17,948 bases of DNA from an uncultured Christensenellaceae bacterium (lineage in GTDB: Bacteria > Bacillota > Clostridia > Christensenellales > Pumilibacteraceae): the NCBI GenBank assembly GCA_910587595.1, contig CAJULQ010000014.1, forward strand, positions 1 to 17,948, written 5' to 3'. Shown one piece after another: positions 1 through 8,400 of the stretch. How positions within the stretch are numbered: position 1 is the first letter of the stretch; every line of letters starts with the position of its first letter. The notes under the pieces are model-generated. The model ran no database searches. It was not told where the DNA came from and saw nothing but the letters and a program-made list of their open reading frames with translations. The translations under genes and the position numbers were made by a program.

Positions 1-78
1 TTCCCTCTCTAACCTCCTCCCTTTCCTCCTTCTGTGCTGTTGTGAGTGTGTGAATTCGGCTACACCTCAAAAACGTAT

Positions 79-154
79 TCCCCCTTAGCTCAGTCGGTAG
101 AGCATGCGGCTGTTAACCGCAGTGTCGACAGTTCAAGTCTGCCAGGGGGAGCCA
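79..154 (+). tRNA. tRNA-Asn(GTT)
   Basis: The sequence folds as a full cloverleaf. The acceptor stem is TCCCCCT paired with AGGGGGA, the D stem is GCTC/GAGC, and the anticodon stem is TGCGG/CCGCA around the loop CTGTTAA, giving anticodon GTT (Asn). The T loop is TTCAAGT. The discriminator G and the CCA end are encoded in the DNA. The T stem has one A-C mismatch (128/142), otherwise it is canonical. No clear promoter is visible in the 78 bases before it. Confidence 0.96.
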
Positions 155-159
155 ACGGA

Positions 160-201
160 AAATGCCGTGATTTGTTAAAAACAGATTGCGGCGTTTTTTT
201 T
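160..201 (+). terminator. Rho-independent terminator after tRNA-Asn
   Basis: AAATGCCG (160-167) pairs with CGGCGTTT (189-196) with one G-T wobble. An inner ATTTG/CAGAT helix extends the hairpin, and a run of eight T follows at 194-201. It sits a few bases after the tRNA CCA end and so closes the tRNA transcript. Confidence 0.85.
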
Positions 202-225
202 GTAAAAAGAAGGGGTGGGAAGCTG

Positions 226-252
226 TATTGTTGACAAATGTAGTCAACAATA
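226..252. promoter_or_regulatory. Perfect 10-bp dyad, probable operator
   Basis: TATTGTTGAC (226-235) and GTCAACAATA (243-252) are exact inverted repeats separated by seven bases (AAATGTA). The left arm contains a consensus -35 hexamer TTGACA (231-236). A TACAAT at 259-264 is too far away (22-base spacer) to be an ideal -10, so the exact promoter is unresolved. The right arm carries TGTAGT, which resembles a half-site of the BlaI/MecI/CopY repressor family. That assignment is a guess; the symmetry itself is certain. Confidence 0.6.
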
Positions 253-288
253 ATGTGTTACAATAGAAATAAGGAAAAGAGCGGCAAG

Positions 289-777
289 ATGATGCTGTTT
301 TTATCGACCAAGGAAGAGTATGCGCGACAAGGCATAACAAACGGAATGTTTGGCGTAATCGTTGCCAAAGACGAGGTGTTGAGCGCAGAACATAAGGATA
401 GGTACGAAGAAACAACGTATTGGAAGGTGAAATTCGATACGGATAGCGGCGAAAAAATTGTTTCCGTTTATTTTAACCATATGTTGCCGATACGCGACGA
501 TGAATTGGATGCATACAAACAAAAAATTGCAAGTGAATTAAAAAAAAAGGCAGATGCAATAAACGGCGAGTTGACATGCAAAAACCGCAAGGCGAAAGGC
601 TTTGCGGTTTTTTTCGTGTGTAAGTGGGCAAATTTCGGTTTGGGCGATACGGGTGCGGCGTTATGTATAAAAAACAGTGGAAAAAACCACACTTTGTATA
701 GACGGAAAAACGAAAGGCGCGACGAACGGTGGTGCGACCGAGATAAGAGTGTGGCGCGTAGTGGTGCGTTGGGGTGA
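289..777 (+). CDS. Small unrecognised protein, 3' end probably frameshifted
   Basis: I do not recognise the family. From ATG 289 the first ~90 residues look like a genuine soluble protein: a short N-terminal segment, a beta-rich middle (YWKVKFDTDSG, then EKIVSVYFNHMLPI) and a charged C-terminal helix. An in-frame ATG at 253 also exists, but AAGGA (271-275) favours 289 or 292, at somewhat long spacing. After an A9 run (540-548) the frame loses protein character and reads straight through a strong terminator hairpin to a stop at 777. Removing one A from the run gives an immediate stop at 560-562, about 20 bases before that terminator, and a product of about 90 residues ending KKRQMQ. The annotated C-terminal ~75 residues are therefore probably not a natural protein. 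The dyad at 226-252 suggests regulated expression. Confidence 0.5.
   Translation: MMLFLSTKEEYARQGITNGMFGVIVAKDEVLSAEHKDRYEETTYWKVKFDTDSGEKIVSVYFNHMLPIRDDELDAYKQKIASELKKKADAINGELTCKNRKAKGFAVFFVCKWANFGLGDTGAALCIKNSGKNHTLYRRKNERRDERWCDRDKSVARSGALG
583..613 (+). terminator. Strong Rho-independent terminator
   Basis: AAAACCGCAAGGC and GCTTTGCGGTTTT form a stem of about 13 pairs with one G-T wobble around a GAAAG loop, followed by a T run to 613. It lies inside the nominal open frame of the preceding small gene, which is the main reason to think the true stop of that gene is upstream. Confidence 0.88.
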
Positions 778-860
778 AAAGGGTGAGGCGGCGGTTGGGA
801 GATGGGAGAGAAGAGAACGCGGCGGATTGAAAATTTGGGGAAATATTTTTGAAAAAGGGG

Positions 861-889
861 TTGACAAACGGGAAAATGTGTGGTACGCT
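861..889 (+). promoter_or_regulatory. Sigma-A type promoter of the arabinan operon
   Basis: A consensus -35 TTGACA (861-866) is followed after 17 bases by TACGCT (884-889). The -10 is weak but is preceded by TG at 881-882, an extended -10. The start would be near 896, leaving a 5' leader of about 125 bases before the binding-protein gene. No other promoter of similar quality is visible before the two-terminator end at 13626-13709, so the whole cluster may be one transcript. Confidence 0.6.
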
Positions 890-905
890 TATAGCATAGA
901 CAATA

Positions 906-919
906 TGATAACGATATCA
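906..919. promoter_or_regulatory. LacI/CcpA-family operator O1
   Basis: TGATAACGATATCA is a near-perfect palindrome around a central CG, with one mismatched pair. It fits the catabolite response element pattern TGWNANCGNTNWCA at every defined position. It lies about 10 to 23 bases downstream of the predicted start, a position suited to repression. The bound protein could be the LacI-family regulator encoded at 10922-11923, CcpA, or both. Confidence 0.75.
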
Positions 920-920
920 C

Positions 921-957
921 ATCTCGGAGTTTGCCTGAAAAATGACGAGATTTTTTT
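921..957 (+). terminator. Possible leader attenuator hairpin
   Basis: ATCTCG (921-926) pairs with CGAGAT (946-951), and a run of seven T follows directly (951-957). This is the shape of a weak intrinsic terminator placed between the operon promoter and its first gene, and between the two operators. The stem is only six pairs and the loop is 19 bases, so termination would be partial. Confidence 0.4.
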
Positions 958-967
958 ATCGGAAATG

Positions 968-981
968 TGGTAACGATATCA
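968..981. promoter_or_regulatory. LacI-family operator O2
   Basis: TGGTAACGATATCA repeats O1 with a single change (A to G at position 3). Centre-to-centre spacing to O1 is 62 bp, close to six helical turns, so two dimers could lie on the same face of the DNA and form a small loop. It is in the leader, 40 bases before the first start codon. Confidence 0.68.
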
Positions 982-1020
982 TATGGAAAATTTGATAAGC
1001 GGAGCAGGAGGTTGAAAAGG

Positions 1021-2421
1021 ATGAAGAGAGCAGGAAAACGTTTGACTCTTTTTTTGGTTGCCGTGGTTTTGGCGATGACTGCGTGGGGCTGCGGAGCGAA
1101 GGACGACATCGAGCCGGGCGCTACGGTGGTTACGGTTTGGCTTCGGGACTTTGAAGATTGGAGCAACGGCGTATTGAAAGGGGTGATGGACGACTTTAAC
1201 AAGGACAAGACGGACGGGTTGCACATTGTATATCGGTTTATTACCGACGATTCGTTCGGCGATGCGTTGGCTGCGGCGCAGGACAACAATGCGGCGCCCG
1301 ACATTTATCAGGTATCGTACACGAACTTATACAGCGAAGTGCGAAACCAAACCGTATTGCCGCTGAACGAGTTGTTGCCCGAATCGGCGTTTGCCGATTT
1401 GAAAGACTCTGCCAAAGAGTTGGTGATGTACGACAACAAATACTATGCGTATCCGCAGTTGACCGAGCCGTCGGCGGTGATGTACTACCGCAAAGACCTT
1501 CTTACGGCGGCGGGTGTGGATTATTCAAATGCCGAGGCGTGGTCGTTCGACGATTTATATGCTGCGTGCGCCAAGTTGAAAACCACGATGCCCAAACGGC
1601 AGGGAAAATATCCGATGCTCGGATTCGATTTCGGTCAGGCGGGTTGGGCTACGCAAGGATTGCAGGCGAATCTTACGGGCGGGGACGTATGTCTTACCGA
1701 GGACTGGACGGAAATCATTGTGAATACACAGCCGTATAAGGAGTTGGCGACGTTTTTTGCGGAGTTATACAAAAACGAATACGTGCCTGCCGCGTGGAGT
1801 ACGGGATACAACGACCAGATTATCGACTTGTGCGACGGCAAGGCGGCGATTGTATATACGGGAAGTTGGGGAATTGCCGAGATTTTGGAGTCGTACGGTT
1901 GGGATATGGCGGAGAAAATCGGCGTAGCCACCATTCCCACGCTTACGGGCGGAAAGGAGAAGGGAACCACGGCTACGAGCGGCGGATGGTCGTTTGTAAT
2001 CGACGGGAAATCCGCACATCCCGAGGCGGCGGCGAAAGTGATTGAATATATGGCGGCGGGCGAAGATACGACCGCGCCCGAAACGTATTTTCGGGCGGCG
2101 CATTATTCCAAATCGATTCCGCGCAAGAGCATTCAGGAAAAAGTGAACGCGGCGGATATTTCTTCCGCTTGCCCGCCCGAGTGGTTGCGCGTGATTTCCG
2201 ATATAGCCGACAAAGCCATTCCCGAATCCATTTATACCTTTGACATCAACACGCAAGTGGTGGGCTTGTTACAGGGCATTGCCATTGATGCGTTGGACGA
2301 CATAGGGGTGGAAACGAGCTGGAACAACCGCATAAACGGCGTAATTGCGGAAATCGAAAAGATTATGAAAAACAACCAACTGGCGGGGAACAATCCCCGT
2401 TTGAATAATCGGGTGGCGTAA
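1021..2421 (+). CDS. ABC sugar-binding lipoprotein (family 1 solute-binding)
   Basis: A 466-residue extracellular solute-binding protein, the usual length for family 1 carbohydrate binders. The start at 1021 is chosen because AGGAGG (1006-1011) lies nine bases upstream and because it gives a proper signal: positive MKRAGKR, a hydrophobic stretch at about residues 8-21, then a lipobox-like AWGC with Cys24 as the lipid-modified residue (Trp at -2 is unusual). The mature part shows the family pattern: VVTVWLRDFEDW near the N-terminus, a DIYQVSYTNL segment, then PSAVMYYRKDLL and later a GSWGIAEIL segment. It would hand oligosaccharides to the two permeases directly downstream. The substrate is inferred from the operon to be a D-arabinofuranosyl oligosaccharide; the sequence alone shows only a carbohydrate type. 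Confidence 0.93.
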   Translation: MKRAGKRLTLFLVAVVLAMTAWGCGAKDDIEPGATVVTVWLRDFEDWSNGVLKGVMDDFNKDKTDGLHIVYRFITDDSFGDALAAAQDNNAAPDIYQVSYTNLYSEVRNQTVLPLNELLPESAFADLKDSAKELVMYDNKYYAYPQLTEPSAVMYYRKDLLTAAGVDYSNAEAWSFDDLYAACAKLKTTMPKRQGKYPMLGFDFGQAGWATQGLQANLTGGDVCLTEDWTEIIVNTQPYKELATFFAELYKNEYVPAAWSTGYNDQIIDLCDGKAAIVYTGSWGIAEILESYGWDMAEKIGVATIPTLTGGKEKGTTATSGGWSFVIDGKSAHPEAAAKVIEYMAAGEDTTAPETYFRAAHYSKSIPRKSIQEKVNAADISSACPPEWLRVISDIADKAIPESIYTFDINTQVVGLLQGIAIDALDDIGVETSWNNRINGVIAEIEKIMKNNQLAGNNPRLNNRVA

Positions 2422-2423
2422 TC

Positions 2424-3365
2424 ATGAGCGCGAAAGAACGGGCGACGAAAACGTCTTTTCGGAAAAAGCTGTTCGGGAAACGGTTTTTCCGATATCGCTA
2501 CGCGTTTACGGGGTATGCGATGATTGCGCCTGCGTTTATTCTGCTGACGGTGTTTGTGGTGGTTCCGCTGGGCATGGCGGTATACCGCAGTTTCTTTGAC
2601 TACCGCGCGTATGCCGCCGTGCAGGAATTTGTGGGACTGAAAAACTATTTGACCATACTGCGCACGACGTCGTTCGTCAATTCCTTCAAAAACGCGCTTT
2701 TGTTTGCCGCGGTGATTGTTGTGGTGCAACTGCTGCTTTCGTTTACGTTTGCGCACGTGCTGAAACGGTGCAACACCGTATACGGGCGGATTGTGCGCAC
2801 GGTGATATACGTACCCTTTTTGATTTCGGGTATAACGGCGTCTATTGTGTTTTTGTTTATGACCAACTACGGCGGCGGACTGATTAACGGCATTTTGCTG
2901 TATTTCGACGCCGACCCGATTGCGATTATCATGGACAAAAACTGGGCGCGGATAGCGGTGATTGTACCCACGCTGTGGTTGGGGTTCGGATACAATTCGC
3001 TTGTGATGTATGCGGGACTGTTGAACATACCCAAAGATTATTACGAAGCCGCCACGCTCGACGGTGCGGGTTGGTGGAGAAAGCTGATAAAAATCACGTT
3101 GCCCGGCATGACCAACTATTTTTTGCTTACGATTGTGGGGCTGTTGACCGGCGCGCTCACGATGTTCGACATTCCGTTTTTGATGACGGGCGGCGGACCG
3201 TTGGAGAGCACGCTCACGCCCGTTTTGTACTTATTCAACAACTACCGTAACGTGTTGCAGACGTCGAGTATCACGCTTGCGGGTGCCATTTTGGTGATGT
3301 TGATTGTGGGGGCGTTGAACGCGGGCGTATTCTTCGGCGTGCAGTCGAAGGTTTCGGACGACTGA
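2424..3365 (+). CDS. ABC sugar permease, MalF/UgpA type
   Basis: A 313-residue integral membrane permease with a cytoplasmic basic N-terminus (about 35 residues) and six predicted hydrophobic segments. The family signature, the EAA loop that docks the ATPase, is present at residues 208-229: EAATLDGAGWW continuing to KITLPGM, with the conserved Gly and the I-x-LP ending. The gene starts two bases after the binding-protein stop, so translation is likely coupled; only a weak GGGTGG is visible before the ATG. It pairs with the next gene to form the heteromeric channel. No ATP-binding subunit is in the window. Confidence 0.93.
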   Translation: MSAKERATKTSFRKKLFGKRFFRYRYAFTGYAMIAPAFILLTVFVVVPLGMAVYRSFFDYRAYAAVQEFVGLKNYLTILRTTSFVNSFKNALLFAAVIVVVQLLLSFTFAHVLKRCNTVYGRIVRTVIYVPFLISGITASIVFLFMTNYGGGLINGILLYFDADPIAIIMDKNWARIAVIVPTLWLGFGYNSLVMYAGLLNIPKDYYEAATLDGAGWWRKLIKITLPGMTNYFLLTIVGLLTGALTMFDIPFLMTGGGPLESTLTPVLYLFNNYRNVLQTSSITLAGAILVMLIVGALNAGVFFGVQSKVSDD

Positions 3366-3377
3366 CGGGGTACGGAT

Positions 3378-4217
3378 ATGAGAGTGAGTAGGAAAAAGAA
3401 AATCGGGCATGCCGTTTCCGTTGTGTGTATGACGGTTGTGGTGGTGATTGTATTGTTTCCCATTCTGTGGGCAATGCCCGCCATGTTCAAGAACAGAAGC
3501 GAAATCTTTGAATTGCCGCTGCATTGGCTGCCGCACGAGTGGTCTACCGATAACTTTAAGACCATATTCGGCATGGACGATTACAACTACTTTTTATCGA
3601 TAGGCAGCACGACGCTGGTAGCCGTGGTTTCGGTGGTATTGAGTTTGATTGTGAACATGATGGCGGCGTATGCGTTTGCGCGAATCGAGTTTCCCGGCAA
3701 AAAGTTCTTTTGGATGTATATGCTTTCTACGATGTTCATTCCCGGGATTACCATACTGTTGACTTCGGTGCGGGTGGTGACGGCGCTCGGCATGCTGGAT
3801 ACGATTTGGGTGCTGATTGTGCCTGGGCTGGCGTCGGGGTATAACGTGTTCTTTTTTCGGCAGTACTTTTTCGGGGTGCCCAAGTACATGGAGGAGGCGG
3901 CGATGATAGACGGGCTTTCCAAGGGCGGCATTTTTTTCCGAATATTTACGCGCATTTCCACGGCGCCGATGGTGATTTGCGGGATGTCGGTGTTTATGGG
4001 GTATTACAATTCCTTTTTGTGGCCGGTGATGACGATTACCAAAAACACCGAACTGTATCAGATTATGCAACTGATACGAACGCTCAATTCGCGGTACACG
4101 GGGCAGTACGGCGTGGTGCTGGCGGCTACGCTGATGAGTTTGACCGTTCCGTTCGGATTGTATTGCTTTTTTCAAAAGTATATTGTGCAGGGCATATCCA
4201 TTGCCGGCGTTAAATAG
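3378..4217 (+). CDS. ABC sugar permease, MalG/UgpE type
   Basis: The second, 279-residue permease of the importer, in the normal range for MalG-type subunits. A basic N-terminus MRVSRKKK precedes the first membrane segment. The EAA loop begins at residue 173 (EAAMIDGLSKGGIFF) with the conserved Gly, but the usual I-x-LP end is degenerate (RIFTRIST). The C-terminus (YIVQGISIAGVK) is typical of this subunit class. It lies 12 bases after the first permease and is followed by a 36-base gap before the GH172-family gene, consistent with a single transcript. Confidence 0.93.
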   Translation: MRVSRKKKIGHAVSVVCMTVVVVIVLFPILWAMPAMFKNRSEIFELPLHWLPHEWSTDNFKTIFGMDDYNYFLSIGSTTLVAVVSVVLSLIVNMMAAYAFARIEFPGKKFFWMYMLSTMFIPGITILLTSVRVVTALGMLDTIWVLIVPGLASGYNVFFFRQYFFGVPKYMEEAAMIDGLSKGGIFFRIFTRISTAPMVICGMSVFMGYYNSFLWPVMTITKNTELYQIMQLIRTLNSRYTGQYGVVLAATLMSLTVPFGLYCFFQKYIVQGISIAGVK

Positions 4218-4253
4218 AAAACAAACCTACAACGAATAAAAGGAGAAAAAGAT

Positions 4254-5357
4254 ATGGATGGATTTGTTTCGGATATCAGTAATGTTTTTATGGCGAGAGA
4301 GGGAAAGCGCCGTCGTATTTCGAGCTATGACCGTTCGGGCGGAAACGACGACAGGCTGACCATTCCGCAGGGAGAAAAGCGGGTGATTGCCGATATAGAA
4401 GGTAGCGGCGTGATTACGCATATTTGGATTACCGTGGCGGACAGAACGAGCGGGAAAGGCAAATACGAAATGCGGAAAATCGTGTTGCGCATGTATTGGG
4501 ACGACGAGCAAACGCCGTCGGTGGAGGCGCCGCTCGGCGACTTTTTCGGGATGGGACACGGAACGTGCAAAAACTTTGTGTCGGTGCCGTTGCAGATGAG
4601 TCCCGAGGACGGCAGAGGGCTGAACTGTTGGTGGCCCATGCCGTTTCGCAAACGTGCGCGCATTGAAGTGGTGAACGAGTGCGACGATTTGATTTTCTTC
4701 TACTATTATATAGATTACGAAGAAAAGAAACGAATACCCGACGACGCGTTGTACTTTCATGCAGTATGGCACCGCGAATGTCCGACGGGGGGCAAAGACG
4801 AAAGGTTGTATAAAGACCGCGCGCAATGGTGCTTTGGCGGATACAACAAGACGGGCGAAGAAAATTACGTGATACTCGAAGCCGAAGGGCGGGGACACTA
4901 CTGCGGCTGTAATGTGAACATACACAATTTGAGCACGTCGGCGCTGTGGAATTGGCCGGGCGAAGGGGACGACATGATTTTCATAGACGGAGAGAAAACG
5001 CCGTCTATACACGGAACGGGTACGGAGGACTACGTGAACATGGCGTGGTGCCCGCAGCAGGAGTATTCCGCGCCCTATCACGGCATTATTCTGGGCGGCA
5101 AGAACAACTGGATGGGAAAAATCACGTATTACCGCTACCACGTGCAAGACCCGATTATGTTTGACAAAAGCATTCGTGTGACCATAGAACACGGGCACAA
5201 CAACAACCGCAGTGACGACTGGTCTACCACGGCGTATTGGTATCAGACCGAACCGCACAAGCCTTTTTCGCCGTTGCCTTCGGTGCAAGCGCGTTTGCCG
5301 CTGGACGACGACGACGTTATTTGGGGGAGATTGGGAGAAAAGAAGGAGGGCGAATAG
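4254..5357 (+). CDS. DUF2961 / GH172 family glycoside hydrolase, cytosolic
   Basis: A 367-residue member of the DUF2961 family, now glycoside hydrolase family GH172, which includes alpha-D-fructofuranosidases and exo-acting D-arabinofuranosidases. I recognise it from the N-terminal SSYDRSGGNDD, the strand IEGSGVITHIWITV, the PLGDFFGMGHG block (93-103), the hallmark GTGTEDY (254-260, Glu258 a likely catalytic or substrate-binding acid) and the C-terminal strand with IEHGHNN (Glu312). There is no signal peptide, so it should act in the cytosol on imported oligosaccharides. AGGAG (4241-4245) lies eight bases before the ATG. From its partners I infer release of D-arabinose from D-arabino-oligosaccharides. 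A fructofuranoside substrate is the main alternative, but the downstream arabinose-5-phosphate isomerase argues against it. Confidence 0.87.
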   Translation: MDGFVSDISNVFMAREGKRRRISSYDRSGGNDDRLTIPQGEKRVIADIEGSGVITHIWITVADRTSGKGKYEMRKIVLRMYWDDEQTPSVEAPLGDFFGMGHGTCKNFVSVPLQMSPEDGRGLNCWWPMPFRKRARIEVVNECDDLIFFYYYIDYEEKKRIPDDALYFHAVWHRECPTGGKDERLYKDRAQWCFGGYNKTGEENYVILEAEGRGHYCGCNVNIHNLSTSALWNWPGEGDDMIFIDGEKTPSIHGTGTEDYVNMAWCPQQEYSAPYHGIILGGKNNWMGKITYYRYHVQDPIMFDKSIRVTIEHGHNNNRSDDWSTTAYWYQTEPHKPFSPLPSVQARLPLDDDDVIWGRLGEKKEGE

Positions 5358-5419
5358 GACGAGAAAAAACGGATTGCAAAAGGTATAACGGACAGAACAG
5401 ACAAAAATAGGAGGAAAAA

Positions 5420-8400
5420 ATGAAAATAACGAATGCAAAGCGCCGCGGGATTGCCCTGCTGATTTGCTTACTGCTGCTCGCCCTGTATTTTGTGCCGGCA
5501 GTACGGCAGATTCGCGTGCGCGCTATGGAAACGTCGTCTACTACGCAGACGACCGACCCGCAATACGGCAACGAACGTGTGGCGGCAAACGATTACAAAA
5601 ATTTTCCTTTACGGGAAAGCGGAACGCCGCCGTACGTATACGGTAGCGACGTAGTGGAAAACGGCGATTTCGACAGCGCGTTGGGCGTGGTGGATGCGCA
5701 CTATACCGACAATTTGCTTGCGGGCGACGGCACCTATTCGTACGAATTGCAAGAGAACGACGAGTCGGGATGGACGACGACGGGCACGGGCGTGATATCT
5801 TCGGTGGACGGCAGCTATGCGTTGACCGTTACGGGGCAGGACGCCGTTACGCAAAAGGCGTTATCCGAGCAGAAAGCGGGCACGTACAGTCTTGCGTTGA
5901 AATACAAAGCCGAAGAAGGCAACACGCTTACGGTTACGCTGGGCGACGAGCAGGCGGACTTATTGACCGTGCCGAGCGAAGCGGACGGGAACTATCGGAG
6001 TGCGGTGGTGATTCTTTCGCCCGCGAAAGCGTTCGAGCGTTTGGTATTTACGTCGACGGGCACGGTTGTATTGGACGACGTGTCGTTGCGGTGGGCGGAT
6101 ATCGATTACGGAGCGGCGAGTAGCGTACAAGAGCAAGACGTTTTCGAAGGCGACAACTTGGTTGTGGACGGCGGCACGTTAGAAACGTATTTGGACGACG
6201 GCGTGACGAGCGAGACGGCGGCGGCTACGGTTACGGAAGCCAAACAGGGCGTATGGTCGAACGGCGTATGGGGCGATTCTCCCGCAACGATTATTCGAGA
6301 GAACGACAATACGTATGCGAAAATCGGATTTACGGAAGGTAAGGGCACGTTTGCGCACATTATCTGGACGTTTGAAAATCAGGGTGCGGGAAGATATTTA
6401 GTGGAATTCGATTATTTTCATTCGGGGAGAACGGACAACTGTGCGGTGGGTGTAAACGAAATGCTTTCGGCGACCAACTTTGCGGGACCGGATACTACCG
6501 TACTGAACAAAGGGGTGGCTATCGACGGCAAGCCGGGCTGGTATCGGTTTTCGGCGACATTCGACGTGACGGCTTCGATGCGGTTCATTCGGTTATGGTA
6601 CAACACGGCGGGGAACGCGAACAACTATCTTTTGATGGATAATCTTTCGGTGAAAATCAAGACGGGAACGGCGTTACGCGGCGAAGGGTCGTATATCGTG
6701 CCCACGGTTGCGCCCGCGGTGCCTGCCGAGATTTATTCGTTTGCCACCGACGCGCCCGCGGTGCTTACCAAAGAGGGCGGCAACGCGATTGCCAAAATGC
6801 ATGGGGCGGCGTTCAGCAGTTTATTCTATCCGTTCCGTTTTGAGAAGGCGGGGGTATACGCGTTTTCGTTTGACTTCCGATTGGAAGGAGAAACGGGGAA
6901 CATAGGGTTGCGCATCAATCCCGTAGAGGACAAATACACGTTTGACATTCCGTTATTGCAATACGAGGCGCAATGGGAAGAGAGCGAGTTGGGCGACGAC
7001 TGGCACCGTTTTATTTACTACATCAACATCGAGAACGAAGTGGCGTACAAAGACGCGTCTATGCAGTTTTGGGTACATTCGGCGAACAAAGCCACGTTAT
7101 CGGTGGATAATCTTTCAGTGAAACGGTTGGTATCGGCGCAGGTTACGGGCAATCCCGTATGGGGCAAAGAGCTGATTGGCGACGGCGGATTCGAGAACAT
7201 GCTCGGGAGCAAGGAGAGATACACCTTGCCCAACGCGCAGAACGCGGCGTATACGGCGGTATCGTCGGTATGGAGCGGCGAGCGGAATGCGCTTGCGAAA
7301 ATCACGGTGAAAGGCGGGGTATTCGTTGCGGAACTTACGGGGACGGAAGGGTTCTCGTCTATTGCGAACAGAGCGGTACTGCAAAACGAAGGGCTTTACC
7401 GTGTACGGATTCGGTATGCGGTTTCCGAAGGGTACGCGCAAAAGGAAGGGGCGCAACTGACATATGCGCTCGGGGCGCTTGCGGCGCAGGATATTCTGGC
7501 GTCTGCTGTGGACGACGGGGCGACGGGATTCCGTATCTATACGCAGTACGTGCGTCTTACGGCGGAAGAGGCGGACGCGGTACAGGCGGTTACGGTACGA
7601 TTTGCGTGCACGAGCGGCGACGCGGCGTGGATTGATTTTGTATCGGTGCAGAAAGAAATCGGGTCGGACATTCCCAAAGAGGAAACGCCCGGGGAAGATA
7701 TTACGGGGAAAGTACGGTACGATATTGTGAAGGGCGGCGACTTCGAGGGATACGAGGAAGGGACTTCGTTTGAGGAGTCGGTTACCGACGAGATGTTCGG
7801 TACGACTTCGTTGGATATGCCCGCGAAAGTGGTTACCAACGACAAAGACGCGCTGAATCCTTCCAAAGTGCTCTTATTGCAACATCTTGCGGGGAGTCAG
7901 AAGGATTTCTCGTCGGCGTTCAATTTATACTCTTCCAACGTGGAATTGGAAAAGGGCAAGACGTATTACGTGTCGTTTGACTACAAATACAACATAGAAG
8001 AACCGCTGGACACCGCACTTGTGGTTTCGGACGGCAGAAGATTTACGATGGACGAAGGGTTTACGTTCTGCTTTGTGGGCGGCACCAACATCGGGCATCA
8101 TGAAATCAAGCTGGGTTCGGTGCAGGACGGCGACGAAACGACGGGCGCCAACAACCAAAAGTGCAAGATTTCCAAAACCGATTTGGGCGAAGGCTGGTCG
8201 CGGATTTCGTTCTCGTTTACGGCGAATACGGGCATTAACGTGGCGTGCAACAGTTTCCGATTCTTATTGCTTACCAACAAGAACGCGGCGAACTACGCAA
8301 TGTTCGACAACGTGGCGTTTTACACGTACTACGACAGCGGCGAAGTGCCGCCCGACTCGCCCGAACCCCCGGGACCGGACGACTCCGAAAAGCCCGACGA

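Larger units (their letters stand above)
614..1020 (+). other. Gene-free leader region of the carbohydrate operon
   Basis: About 400 bases with no credible gene. The first ~245 bases (614-860) are purine-rich on the + strand, and I see no coding signal or repeat in them. From 861 on the region holds the operon promoter, two LacI-type operators, a hairpin with a T run, and the ribosome binding site AGGAGG (1006-1011) of the binding-protein gene. Open frames crossing this stretch lack ribosome binding sites and run through the promoter. Confidence 0.6.

Noticed and set aside
677..973. 98-residue open frame on the + strand before the operon
   Set aside because: It covers the operon promoter and the first operator, has no ribosome binding site and low-complexity Gly/Arg content.
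468..1304. 278-residue open frame on the - strand
   Set aside because: It runs antisense through a terminator, the operon promoter and the signal-peptide region of the binding protein; it has no ribosome binding site and is rich in Ser/Phe/Arg as expected for a shadow frame.
4227..5438. 403-residue open frame on the - strand
   Set aside because: It is fully antisense to the well-supported DUF2961 gene; composition (runs of Val, Arg, His) is typical of the complement of a coding frame.
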